DNA of 30,754 nucleotides from Nemertoderma westbladi. Its lineage: Eukaryota; Xenacoelomorpha; Nemertodermatida; Nemertodermatidae. The notes below the pieces were generated by a model. That model was given only the letters and a program-made list of their open reading frames with translations, was not told the origin of the DNA and searched no databases. Positions 18,986 to 28,597 of the stretch are shown here, in pieces; position 1 is the first letter of the stretch, and each line of letters opens with the position of its first letter. The translations under genes were made by a program, and so were the position numbers. The DNA lies in NCBI GenBank assembly GCA_032718475.1, contig JAUCBJ010004865.1, forward strand, positions 1 through 30,754, in the 5' to 3' direction.

Positions 18986-19666
18986 ATGGCTGACTTTAAT
19001 TCAGGTCCATATAATTTAAACTTTCAAATGGGAACGAGTATGATAATTTCTGGCCCATCTGGTTCTGGAAAGTCAACATTTGTTAGCAATTTAATTAAAC
19101 ACAAGAATGGTTGTTTCAACGAAGCCCCCTTGCGAGTATTGTATTGTTACGGGAGCAATCCCCCAACTATTCCTGGTATTACTCACCTTTACAAAGGTTT
19201 GCCAGAAAATATAGATAGTTTAGTGAATAGTCGAGATTTATTAATTATAGATGATTTATTAACAGAAACTGAGTCCAGTACAGCTTTAACTGTATTGTTT
19301 ACTAAGGTAGCTCATCATTCCAATATATTTATTTGTTTTATAACGCAAAACATGTTTTACGGTGGGAAGCATAACCGCACAAGATCAATTAATAGCCATA
19401 CTTTAGTATTAATGAAAAATCCGCGAGACAGTTTATCGGTTTTAAATTTCGCGAAGCAGATGTTACCAGGGCAGACCAAATTTTTAGTAGATTCCTATCA
19501 AGATGCGACTATTGAACCATTTTCGCATTTCTTAATTGATTTACGACAGGAAACACCCGAACATTTAAGATTTAGATCGGATATATTTCGTAATCATAAT
19601 TGTTACATTAAAAATTACATTGACTATAAACGTAGCGAAAATAATAATAATAATAATAATAAATAA
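18986..19666 (+). CDS. Packaging-type P-loop ATPase (FtsK/A32-like), 226 aa
   Basis: ATPases of this group power DNA entry into capsids of Polintons and related viruses. The Walker A motif is GPSGSGKST (residues 23-31). Walker B is LLIIDDLL (85-92) with D89/D90. A later polar motif ICFITQNMFYGG (about 112-123) fits the sensor strand of HerA/FtsK-type ATPases. The region LFTKVAHHSNIF and the tail FLIDLRQETPE recall the adintovirus-type subgroup. The frame is intact, starts at the only sensible Met, and ends in a coding AAT microsatellite (Asn run). The pX-like gene starts 37 bp downstream on the same strand. No capsid gene remains here, so the protein has nothing local to package into. Confidence 0.83.
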   Translation: MADFNSGPYNLNFQMGTSMIISGPSGSGKSTFVSNLIKHKNGCFNEAPLRVLYCYGSNPPTIPGITHLYKGLPENIDSLVNSRDLLIIDDLLTETESSTALTVLFTKVAHHSNIFICFITQNMFYGGKHNRTRSINSHTLVLMKNPRDSLSVLNFAKQMLPGQTKFLVDSYQDATIEPFSHFLIDLRQETPEHLRFRSDIFRNHNCYIKNYIDYKRSENNNNNNNK

Positions 19667-19703
19667 TTAATATTTTGTAACAATTTTCAATAATGTTGCA
19701 ACA

Positions 19704-20234
19704 ATGAATAGACTTGTGCAGAAATATCGTAACGAACTGGAATTTCTACGCAGCGCTACCCCTCAACAAAGAACTTATTTTATTAACCATACCGCGAGTA
19801 ACGAATTAATACGGCTCATTGTAAATACTGCATTAAATGTTCTAAAAGGTAACGTACAATTGACCCCTCATTCAGTTAGAAATATTTGCCGCTATAAAAA
19901 GGTATTGAAATCACTCAACCGTAAAACAAAAAATATATCAAGTTACAGAAAAAAGTTAAGCAATCAATCTGGAGGTATACTACCGTTTCTAAAACCCTTA
20001 CTCGGCATTGGTGCGAAACTTGCCGCGAGTGCCGGTGCCGCCGCCGCTGCAGCGGCTATTGCGAAAAAAATTAACCGTGGACAACGCCAACTTTATATTA
20101 AACTTAGATATGGGTGCGCGACAAATAGGACAAATTTTAGAACAATAATTATTCATTTCGGAATATTGTACAATACATTGTACCCAAGTTGCATGTTTAT
20201 TTTCACATTTATAATAATCTCGATGTTGCAATAA
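19704..20234 (+). CDS. Core-protein-X-like (pX/mu) gene, C-terminus replaced
   Basis: Residues 1-88 are basic and helical with a conserved-looking start (about 1-50). SGG at 89-91 is followed by a hydrophobic ILPFLKPLLGIGAKLAASAG and an alanine stretch. A Gly-Gly just before a hydrophobic, Ala-rich segment is the hallmark of the adenovirus-type core protein X and of its counterparts in adintoviruses, where a viral protease cuts near the Gly-Gly. Residues after Q127 are not native: from 20086 the ORF reads the antisense strand of the right-arm RING gene for ~49 codons. It directly follows the ATPase gene. This reading is based on motif resemblance; no search was run. Confidence 0.75.
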   Translation: MNRLVQKYRNELEFLRSATPQQRTYFINHTASNELIRLIVNTALNVLKGNVQLTPHSVRNICRYKKVLKSLNRKTKNISSYRKKLSNQSGGILPFLKPLLGIGAKLAASAGAAAAAAAIAKKINRGQRQLYIKLRYGCATNRTNFRTIIIHFGILYNTLYPSCMFIFTFIIISMLQ

Positions 20235-20276
20235 CTTAGAATAGCGAACTGGACATTTTTCATTTAAAATATCCAT
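20086..20276 (-). pseudogene. Truncated RING-finger gene, right-arm copy
   Basis: The first 63 codons of the RING gene, then a break at 20086 where the core-protein gene begins in antisense. Two zinc ligands are lost: C11 is Arg (CPVR) and C31 is Trp (ATWVQC). With the missing C-terminal 86 residues, it cannot be a working RING protein. The frame continues to 19998 only by reading the antisense of the pX-like gene. Confidence 0.85.
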
Positions 20277-20463
20277 TTTCCAAATTTTAAAGTAAATTGA
20301 AAATAATTACCTCAATACACAACAACAAACAAATCTGTTATACTGTATATACAATTACTACTACAATTTTCGATTATTTAAAATTTGATGTTTTTTTTTT
20401 CATAATTAAAAACATCAAAATTTTATAAATAATCATAAAATATTTATAATATAGCGGGAAAAG

Positions 20464-20907
20464 TCAAGAATCAATGATATTATCAACATATTCAACATTA
20501 TCTGTTGATTCTTCAGTTTCGACAAAGGATTCTTTTGAAATCATTACAATAAAGAAAGACATAATTTCGTTGGGGCTATGCCGATTTAGCCGTATTTCAA
20601 ACTTTTCACCAGCTTCGTTATATTGTGTAATAACAATTAACCCCTCTATCATGGATAATAGTAAGATATTGATTAATTTTCCCTCATGCTCAACTTTCAG
20701 GTTGTAATCTAAGAGATGAATACTATTATCAGAAGCATCAATATCAATTGAGCTTAAAACTTTCCTGGCTTTTTCAGAAAACTCAATTTTATATTTATCA
20801 TCTCCCCGACGGTAAATTGTATAATCAATAACAATATAGGCTTCACCATCTTCTGCAAAAAATGAATGCCTTACTATTGGCATAACCATATCGGAATTAG
20901 AAGACAT
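20464..20907 (-). CDS. Unknown 147-aa protein, right-arm copy
   Basis: The same length and sequence as the left-arm copy, apart from Asn at residue 4 and near residue 114. The frame is intact and it shares the same upstream AT-rich leader (20908-20990), so both copies may be expressed from equal promoters facing inward. Function is unknown. Confidence 0.72.
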   Translation of the reverse strand: MSSNSDMVMPIVRHSFFAEDGEAYIVIDYTIYRRGDDKYKIEFSEKARKVLSSIDIDASDNSIHLLDYNLKVEHEGKLINILLLSMIEGLIVITQYNEAGEKFEIRLNRHSPNEIMSFFIVMISKESFVETEESTDNVEYVDNIIDS

Positions 20908-21381
20908 TATTTAATTTATTTTATTGTAAATCAAACAAACAAAGTAAAAACTTTTAAACTAAAACCATTACAAATGATTAATTGTGATTAAAGCAAGAGA
21001 TTATATATAAGATATTTTCAAAAATAATACAGGTCTTAAACTGAGAAATAGCCTAAATTCGGTTTATTGATTGGTTGATTAGCCGGTAGGGAAATACAGT
21101 ATAATCAAAAATTATTTGGTTCTGCGTAATAATAATAATAATCACTAATGCTCGTATACGCGTAGCTGGAACGTGGCGGAATTTCATGTATCATACTGGT
21201 TGGTTTGTTGATTTGGTGACAGCAGTCAAGGAGTTGGCAATCGATATAATATAATATATGCGTGATACGTGTAGATGGCCATGTCGTCGTTGTCGTCACC
21301 ATATACAGTATACAGTGGTGGTAGTGGTAGCGTGGCGAAAAGGGGAATAACCGTAGGGTTAGGCAAGCATCGCTGGTGGTT

Positions 21382-21469
21382 GGGTGGGTAACAGCCATGG
21401 ATCGAGTAGTGATGGGTTGGGGGCTAGCCATGCATCGCGAGGTTAGGCTATGCGAAGATGAATATGCAA
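21382..21469. other. Right-arm-specific block
   Basis: Eighty-eight bases with no match in the left arm. It contains imperfect repeats of CATGGATCG/CATGCATCG and GGGTTGGGGG, and replaces the left-arm segment 16987-17202. Confidence 0.7.
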
Positions 21470-21812
21470 TGGTTGGTGATTATGAAAATACTAGTTGCTG
21501 AAAAATAGCGATTTGAAAAATAGTAGACGTTACCTGATGCTAAGTGTAGACACCCGAACACCTGTAAGATAAAGGTTGGTGATTGGAGGAAGGAGTAGCG
21601 TAGGGTGACTAATAACGCCTCTAGCGGAATAAGCGAGAACTTGAGAAGTTACCATGGTTACGGTTGAAATGCTGACATCTGATTGGTTGAAATAATAACG
21701 ACCACTGCTAATGGTTGAAATGGTGGCTTCTGATTGGAGGAAGGAGTAGAAATGGATGGCAATGATGGGCTATGGGTGACCATGTGCGGATGTCATAGCT
21801 TCCTATACTACT

Positions 21813-21818
21813 GATCCA
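21813..21818. repeat. 6-bp target-site duplication, right (GATCCA)
   Basis: An exact copy of 16639-16644. Confidence 0.9.
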
Positions 21819-22569
21819 CAGCGTCGTCCCCGGAAATATGTAATACAGACAGATCTATCACGGGTTTGAATAACTTTGATTTACTCGTCCAGGTTTTAGG
21901 TTTGACTTTCTCCGCTCCCTTGGCTTGTCTAATCTCAGCAGTGGTAAGATGAGGAGGCCATTCATCTTCTTCTCTACTTAGGAAGTCGGGTCCACCTAAC
22001 CAGTCCGGAGTATCTATTAGTTCTTGAGGAGTTGCTCCTCTGGAGGCGATGCCGGCTGGATTAATCGTCCCAGGGCAATCTCTCCATTGGTCTACATTAG
22101 TGCGACTAAGTATAATGGCTACTCTGTTGGTAACGAAGACACTAAACTGACAGACTTCATTGGTTATATACTCCAAAATGAGTAAAGCATCGGTCCAATA
22201 AACAGTTTTGTCCAGTGGATAGTCGATCTGTTCTGTTACATTCCGGCCGATGGCTGTAGCGTATAGAGCCGCTTTTAACTCCGCTCGAGGAACTCGTAGT
22301 TTGTTGTTTATCAAGGCCTTAGAGGTGACCAAGGCAACTTTAATTCCATCCGGAGTTTCAACCTTCAGGTAGGCTACTATACCTATTCCCATATCGCTGG
22401 CGTCTCCAAATACATGGAGTTGATAGGAATACGTGGGGAGAACGTGACCAAAATATGAATGGGAAATCGTAAAGTTCTCGATGGATGGTAGAGAATCTTC
22501 CCATTTCATCCACTTCTTTAGTAGTTCTCCCTTAAGTGGATCGTCCCACGAGTGGTTTTCAAGCCACAT
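21819..22569 (-). pseudogene. BEL/Pao RNase H region, cut by the Polinton-like element
   Basis: Degrades RNA in RNA/DNA hybrids during reverse transcription. Seen: first acid in HVFGDASDMGIG, E in VPRAELKAALYA, D in VYWTDALLIL (often WTDS). The usual final Asp is Gly (NPAGIASRG), so activity is doubtful. The segment PDWLGGPDFL and a ~45-residue linker follow, then the frame stops just inside the insert. A TAA (~22570) separates it from RT. The apparent start Met is internal to pol. Confidence 0.85.
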
Positions 22570-22592
22570 TTATTGTACTAAACTCCGAGCAA

Positions 22593-23642
22593 TCAATATA
22601 ACTGGGCTAATAAATCCCAATTGAGGATACATAAACTGCTCAGGATACTTAAACAAATCCATTTAGTTCGAACTGGATTATCTCGCTGTTTTAGCTGGAA
22701 AAACAGGTCCCATTTCAATTTGGTTTCCGGAAGATCGTCCTTGATGAGGTCCAGATCTTTAACACCTCGATCTTCTACCGGGATCGATTCCAGGAACTCA
22801 TGGGAGTTACTAGTGAATTTGGTTAGCCGAAATCCACCGCGTCGTAAGCACTCTACCGTTCCCTTGGCAACTTCAATGGCTTCTTCCACCGATGGGAGGG
22901 ACTTTAAATTGTCATCCATGTATATATCCCGTTTGATGTTGTCGATAACCGCTTTAGAGAAGGCGTTTCGGTTGTCATCGGCAGTGATACGCACTACCGA
23001 ACAAGTGTTCGAGGGGCTCGAGATGATCCCGAAAGCCTGGATGGTCATCCAGTACTCCACCGGTTTTCGGTTGAGGTCTCCTTCAGGCCACCACAGAAAT
23101 CATAGGCTGTCTCGATCCCTATCCAGCGCCTTGACTTGTAAGAACAAGCCTTCTATATCCGAAGAGAAGGCGATCGAATATTGCTGTAATCTTAAGAGTA
23201 TTCCCAACAAGGATTGGAGTAAGTTGGGTCCCGGCAACAACTCAGAGTTAAGGGATTGGCCCATGTAAAGGGCGGAGCCGTCGAATACTACCCTGACTTC
23301 GTTGGGTTTACCGGGTTTGGGAACGTAATGATGTGTTAGATAATATGTTCTCTCAGTTACGGGTGTTTCTTCCGGTACTCGCTCCGTGTATCCCTTATCG
23401 ATGAATTTCTTCAGCTGGGTCTTATACATCTCTGTAGCTGAAGGATTGGCCGTAAGACGCCGATGTAGTTGCGCGATTCTCTTCTCAGCCAAGGGTCGGT
23501 TATTTATAAAGTTGGGTTCTCGCCGTCGAAACGGACTACTACTACTATGATCGGCATGCTGCATTGCAGCTGCATTTTTAAGAATGCTGTGCCGGCTTGT
23601 CAACAAAATTGCACCGCCACAACTCCCTATCACCCATGACAT
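22593..23642 (-). pseudogene. BEL/Pao reverse transcriptase, with stops
   Basis: Copies element RNA into DNA. One frame from 23642 to 22593 with a TGA at ~23100: VRVVFDGSA (finger), LPGPNLLQSL, motif A region FSSDIEGLFLQV, RFLWWPEGD after the stop, FGIISSPS, and the catalytic motif C in RDIYMDDNLKS. Downstream (~22680-22600) the expected IARSLVQ stretch is in another frame, so an indel separates RT from RNase H. Confidence 0.87.
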
Positions 23643-23699
23643 TTGCTAGATCATCCGCATCTTTAAGGCCAGTGTTCTTTAAGATGCGTCTCAAGAAAG

Positions 23700-24645
23700 T
23701 CATGGGCTTCGAAACGGAAGTCCAATTTCATACCTTCCTTGATCTTTAAGAAAACGGGTAGTCGTTTCCTGAATCTGCTTGGCTCTTTCCTCTTCAACCG
23801 ATAGGGCCTTATCGTAGGAATTAGGCTCTACAGCTTCTTGCGTAACGAATCGTACGGCGTGTTCATCGCGAATCTTAGCGTTGTATCGATCTATCACCTC
23901 ATTTAGTTCGTCGTTGTAATCAACTTGTCCACCATGATGGATGAGATGACACAGGTTCACTTGGTTTTGCCAAGTTTCGTTTTCCGTGAGGAGGTCGATT
24001 GTGTTTTCCTCGTCAAATAGTTGATGAATATCGTCATTATCTGAGGAGTATGGTGTTCCCTCAGGTGTGGTCTCTCCCTCACTGATTTCTTCTTCCCATT
24101 CACTCACCTGATGGACTTGGTCTTTAGGTAGCCTTTCCATGAGTGTCCTACGGGAAGGTCCAGTGAAGTACCAACCTACTCTTGTTCTTCCCGCATATGT
24201 TTGTAATGGTTGCGGTCGAGCAGGCCATTTTTCTAATGTCTCTAGCTCCTCATGCGCATTTTGGCCGATGAGTATCTGTACCCCTGGGTAGTCGGAGTTG
24301 AATCTAGGGATCTCATGCTGCTGGGTGAAATCGTTCTTCATCCCAGTTATAAGGTTCCACTTGGATGGTAGCAAAGTTCTTTATCGCCACCATTTTTACT
24401 GACCTTATACTGTGTTCTCCTAGTTCGTCCTGGGGAGTGGACAACGAGCCTACATAGTAGTCTGTAGCTACTGTAGATTTCCAAACCTGCATAATTCCTG
24501 AAAGGTTCAACTTAGTTCGGAACTTGGGTTGTCCAGCAAAGATGTCTTTGGCTAGTTCCTTGTCGATGAATGTTCCTGTGCTGCTGGAGTCAAGGAGGGC
24601 ATTCACTATAAAACTCTTCGCTAGCCCGTGGACTCTCAGCTGCAC
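23700..24645 (-). pseudogene. BEL/Pao aspartic protease and linker to RT, frameshifted
   Basis: The protease starts at MQLRVHG. The active-site region reads ALLDSSSTGTF, where the family has D-x-G; the Gly is Ser here, so cleavage activity is probably lost. A frame change at ~24340 leads to the second part (VQILIGQNAHEEL, GRTRVGWYFTGP), then an acidic linker, SVEEERAKQIQETTTRF and GRYEIGLPFR, the typical lead-in to Pao RT. Between 23590 and 23700 two more frame changes place LKRILKNTG-type sequence in another frame. Confidence 0.82.
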
Positions 24646-24899
24646 TACGGGAAATTCCCGGATTCCGACGTTGGAAGTTGGCGCTTTCCAAGATGGTTGT
24701 CAGTCCGGAATAGTCAGTGGGAGCTCGCTATCGGTTTCAGTCTCATACGTAAGCGCTCGATACACCGCGGTGTTTATCATATAACAGGATTCGTTTTCGT
24801 CGGAGAATTCATCCATGTAAAATCCTTCCATCTCAGAGCTGTGGTCAGTGTCGTTCACATCACTGAATTGGACATGTAATTCAACTCACTTACCTGACT

Positions 24900-25283
24900 C
24901 GGGCTGGTTCTTTCAAATTTTGTGTGCAGTAAGATATGATGTTTCGCGCCGCACTTAGCACACCTCGTGTCTGAGTAACAGGTTCACCATTGGTGTCCTT
25001 GTCTGCGACAATTATAACACAACCGCTTATCCCACATGACATCACGTCTATCCTTTAGGGATTTCTTTAAGAATTCATCACATCCACTTAAATGATGGGG
25101 CCCGTCACATAATGCACATTTGGGTTTGATGTTACTTACCTTCATTTGTGTGGTGTTGTGCACACTTGTTCTTTCTTCGGGCTTTCTTCCATGAATTATC
25201 TTAGGAGACGTAGGAGGAGTTTTCGTTACCTGTTCTCTCCTGTCACTGGTTCGAGACTTAGATTTACTTACGTCTTTAGATGT
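24900..25283 (-). pseudogene. BEL gag C-terminal zinc knuckles
   Basis: In the same frame as the capsid-like ORF, past a TAA at 25284. Three knuckles are visible: CALCDGPHHLSGC (25080-25118), CYNC...GHQW..C (24978-25019) with an in-frame TGA between H and the last C, and CAKCGAKHHILLH (24924-24962). This triple arrangement binds RNA in BEL/Pao gag proteins. Confidence 0.8.
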
Positions 25284-26191
25284 TTAGTTGACATAGTAAG
25301 ATCTTTTTGTGTCTTTCCCGCTGTTCTCCTCTTGAGAGGTTTGGCTTTCGCCGTCGTCTGTATAACACACTGGTGTTACCTTTCTCCTAGAAACGGGTTT
25401 TTCACTTACTTTATTCTCTGGTGTCTTCTCTCGAGACTGCTTTAGGAGCTGTAATCTTGCCTCACCATTTAAGAATGACATGAGATAAGCCATGGTAGGG
25501 TCTCTTTGTTGCTGGTCCATCATATAGAGCACTCTCTTGTCCCAACGCGTACCTACTCCACCCTTAGGCAAAGTAGAGGCCACGGCTCCAACAACCATGG
25601 AACTCTGATATTCATGAGACTTACCTAGCCAATCTAACTGTCTACAGATCTCCTGGATCTCATCGGAAAATTCTATAATCCCGCTGCTAAGAAACTTTCG
25701 GGGCGCTACTAATTTCGAATACAAATACCTAGCTATGTTAGTCCTATTACCATACCTGATGTTTAGTGTATCCCAAACTTGTCTTAATCCATCTGGATGT
25801 CCAATAAACTTTAACGCCATTAACTTGGGAGGTCCTTCCAAGCACTCGATGAGGAATCTAAGTTTCTCTCCGTGGGATAATACGGAACTCTGTATGTTAT
25901 CTTTATAATATTCATTAAAAGGTAACCATTTCATCTCATCTCCGTTGAACTTGATGATCCGTTGATCTCTCCCACCTTTACCGCTTGACGGGCTTCTGTT
26001 CTAGCCATTTGACGCGTAAAATTTTCTTGGGCCATCGTATTATTTAATAATGAGTTATCGGTATATAAATTTCTCGGATTATGATCAGGTCTATATGGAA
26101 TATCATTGTCAACAGGTTTATAATTACCCTTAATAGGATTTACTATAGGAGTTTCTACTTCACTAGCAGTATAGATGCGTGTAGGCTCCAC
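25284..26191 (-). pseudogene. BEL gag capsid-like region (DUF1759-like)
   Basis: The 216-codon frame from 25934 matches the Pao gag pattern: FNEYYKDNIQSSVLSHGEKLRFLIECLEG, then alternating helices (VWDTLNIRYGNRTNIARYL, LDWLG), LPKGG and a charged tail. An 86-codon frame from 26191 precedes it in another frame with a 4-bp overlap, so an indel has split the gene. This region forms the particle shell in related elements. Confidence 0.8.
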
Positions 26192-26216
26192 ACCTTGCGC
26201 ATGAAATACTTCAGAC

Positions 26217-27590
26217 CTAACACATTGTTACAGGGGGTGGTGTTATACCCCTTTGTATATTTACCAATTTATCACGTTCTAACGCGATACTCTGCTGCAC
26301 TTCTTGCAACTCTAACCTACTCTCTCTTACTGTTCCTTTTAACTGCTGAACAGTCCCTTCCATCTCTTGGACCTGCTGGAAGGAACGCATACTGTTTTCC
26401 TCCAATTGTCCGAGCAGGAGATCCATCCCCCGCCGTCGCTCATCCACCCACTCTACCGCCGAAGCAGGAGCCGCTAACATAGTAGCGGGTAGACGAGGGA
26501 CGACGGGCGACAAATCATTGATGTCTCGCTCGGCGTCCAGGACCGGGACAGGTTCAGGGGCCATTCTATTGGGCACAGGTAGTTTAGTACTGTGCAAAGG
26601 GAATTTAGAGTTAAGTTCTGGAAGTACAGGGGTCTCTATCACAGAGGGGGTGGCTTCGAGAACAGGCCTAATTATTTCCGGCTCATCTACTATAGTAGGG
26701 AGTCTTTCTACTCTAATAATTTGGCCTGTGGGTTCTGTACTACCTAAATCTACACTAGCTAGTTGCCTTCTCACAGCTGGGGGCAAATTAGGCAATTTCT
26801 GACGGTGGGGCGTTCTTCTACGTCTGCTGGAACGAGGTCTATTTCCTCCGCCTTCAGGATCTGTTGTATCGCCTTCATCAGATGATGTAAATCCCTGTCT
26901 CTTGGGAGTAGATCGACTTATCATCTGCATCTGACTAGCTGTTCTCCATTTATTTAAGTAGTCTTGCTTCTCTTGAAGATTTTCCAACTCTAGTTGGGCT
27001 GTCTCTTCAGATGCCCTCCGTTCTGCTGCTGCCACTGCCTCTGCTGCCTTTCTTTCCGCTTCTGCCGCTGCTGCTTTTCTTTCTGCCTCTGCCGCCTTTC
27101 TTTCTGCTTCGGCTGCTGCTGCTTTTCTTTCTGCTTCTGCCGCCTTTCTTTCCGCTTCTGCCACTGCCGCTTTTCTTTCAGCTTCTGCCTCTTTTCTTTC
27201 CGCTTCTGCCGCTGCCGCTGCCGCTGCCGCTGCCGCTGCCGCTTTTCTTTCAACTTCTGCCGCTGCTGCTGCCTTTCGGTCTTCTATACGTTTTTTCTTT
27301 AATTGTTCTTCCTGTTCTCTAGCGATGAGGATGCTTTCATCAAATCTAGCCTGGTCCACGGCTAACATTTCCGCATCTAATGAGTCTAACACAAATTTGG
27401 CTCCTTCACTATTAGGGTGAAGTCCAGCTAGACGTCTCCTTAACTCTTTGTCACCTATAAATCGTTGATAGTCCGACAGATAGATGTCTTCTTCTGAGGT
27501 TTCTCCGATGTCACTTCGCTTTCGACTTGAGAAAAGGTAGCGTCTGTTGACTCTCCGTGGGTCATGCGCTCGGTTAGTTGAGTTTTCCAT
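26217..27590 (-). pseudogene. BEL gag coiled-coil segment, 457 codons
   Basis: About residues 88-205 consist of repeated AEAERKAA-type heptads with alanine runs, a long single helix or coiled coil. Proline-rich and basic stretches follow (about 255-360), then a second coiled coil at 385-445 (QVQEMEGTVQQLKGTVRES). There is no enzyme motif. The DNA of the repeat is a diverged GCTTCTGCCGC array. The first 136 bp overlap the end of the preceding gag frame in another frame. Confidence 0.72.
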
Positions 27591-28147
27591 TGGGTCGTTC
27601 CTTGGACTTTAAGACTCACCCTTTGGAACCAAGTCTTTACGGCAACTTGCAACGACGTGTTTTGGCTTCTCTTCGAGGCTTCTTCAAAGGCGGAAAGGAT
27701 TAGTCTGATTCTTAAGATTCGTTCTCGAACTTGATAAAGCAGCTCTCCCTGCTCTTGAGGTCCTTGGGGTTGTTGAAACAGGTGTTCCTCTAAGCACTCC
27801 AAAGAGCTGAAGAATCCCTGTACATATCCTGCTGCTGACCTCTTCCACACAGCTGGATCTCGAGTATCCTTTACTACTCCCATCCTATATAAGTCCTCCC
27901 AGGCAGCTTCCGATAGGTTAAACGGGAGTCCGGGTCCGGGGAAGTTCCATTGCGTCTCGACAATAGACTTCAGTTCCTCCTTTGTGTATCCCGCATAACT
28001 TTCCTTGGTCGATCGCTTACTTCTCGCCCAATCGATTTGATGTTCTTCCACGGCGATCAATACTCTAGTGAGTACAGCTTCAGGAAGAATTAGAAGTGGA
28101 TCCGAATAAACTGCTTCTGCCATCATTGCTCCGATCTCGGGTGTCAA
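27455..28147 (-). pseudogene. BEL gag segment 2, 230 codons
   Basis: Continues gag after the frame change at ~28160. It is helical and Trp/Leu-rich (ETQWNFPGPGLPFNLSEAAWEDLYRMG, then ERILRIRLILSAF). I do not recognise the fold; the position between the N-terminal and coiled-coil parts of gag gives the assignment. Confidence 0.6.
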
Positions 28148-28149
28148 CT

Positions 28150-28440
28150 CTACAGTATCTGAGGTACTGGAGCTACCCGTCCGGGAGAAATAAGTTCTCG
28201 GTTAGGGTGCTGCTGCTGCTTAACAGCTGCCTCTTGGTCCCGCTTGACTTGAGCCCGAGTGCCTATAATAGACCTATGGTGCTTGACTAGCCTAGGGTCT
28301 GATACTACTACTGGAGGGATGACCTTTCTTACAGTAGGAGGGGACTTGGACTTCGGTCTAAGATGTTCTGCACTCCTGTCTGAGTCGCAGACTGTTCTTT
28401 CTAGGAGACTATCTGACAGAGTTTGCTTTGTGTCAGCCAT
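28150..28440 (-). pseudogene. BEL gag N-terminal segment
   Basis: A 96-codon frame starting MADTKQTLSDSLLERTV, the first Met upstream of all gag frames and the likely gag start. It is basic and disordered. It runs out of frame at ~28160, where the codons of segment 2 continue. Confidence 0.55.
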
Positions 28441-28595
28441 GTTTGATTGTACAGTTGAATGCCTACTACTATAACGACAGGTAAAGCAAGTCTAGTAATC
28501 CAGTGTCAACCTAGTAATCCTAGTAATGCCTAGTAAGCCTAGTAATTAATTACCGATATCGTTACTCACTGTAACGCGATATATATATAAGATAT
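28441..28595. other. Leader upstream of BEL gag
   Basis: Contains repeated CTAGTAAT(C/G) words (about 28490-28545). A primer-binding site and LTR edge are expected here or further right, but I cannot point to them. Confidence 0.4.
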
Positions 28596-28597
28596 TA

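Larger units (their letters stand above)
16645..21812. mobile_element. Compact Polinton/adintovirus-like element with long inverted arms
   Basis: A 5168-bp element that begins AGTAGTATAGGAAGC and ends with its exact reverse complement, flanked by GATCCA. The left arm is 16645-18503, the right arm 20086-21812 and the unique core 18504-20085. Genes: unknown 147-aa protein (both arms), RING protein (complete left, truncated right), packaging-type ATPase and a core-protein-X-like gene. The 5'-AG terminus, 6-bp duplication, repeat-bearing inverted arms and ATPase fit the Polinton/Maverick group; ATPase plus pX-like gene points to the adintovirus branch. Polymerase B, integrase, protease and capsid genes are absent, so any movement must use proteins in trans. 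Confidence 0.85.
20086..21812 (-). repeat. Right inverted arm (1727 bp) of the Polinton-like element
   Basis: Reverse complement of 16645-18503. It is ~130 bp shorter because the block at 21382-21469 replaces the left-arm repeats and the SINE B-box half. Confidence 0.9.
9825..28440 (-). mobile_element. BEL/Pao LTR retrotransposon, degenerate, with two nested insertions
   Basis: Read right to left: gag (28440 to ~24900, ending in zinc knuckles), aspartic protease, RT, RNase H, integrase and the DUF5641-type integrase tail. That order is diagnostic of BEL/Pao pol. Within the span lie a LINE (10159-15347) and a Polinton-like element (16645-21812). Taking them and one target copy each away leaves about 8.2 kb, normal for an internal BEL region. 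Many stops and frameshifts show it is dead. I did not find its LTRs, primer-binding site or own target duplication. Confidence 0.88.

Noticed and set aside
19998-20085. C-terminal part of the minus-strand RING ORF beyond codon 63
   Set aside because: This segment is the antisense of the pX-like gene, created by the deletion junction.
26994-27322. Cys- and Leu-rich ORFs on the plus strand
   Set aside because: Antisense of the gag AEAERKAA repeat; composition follows from the repeat.
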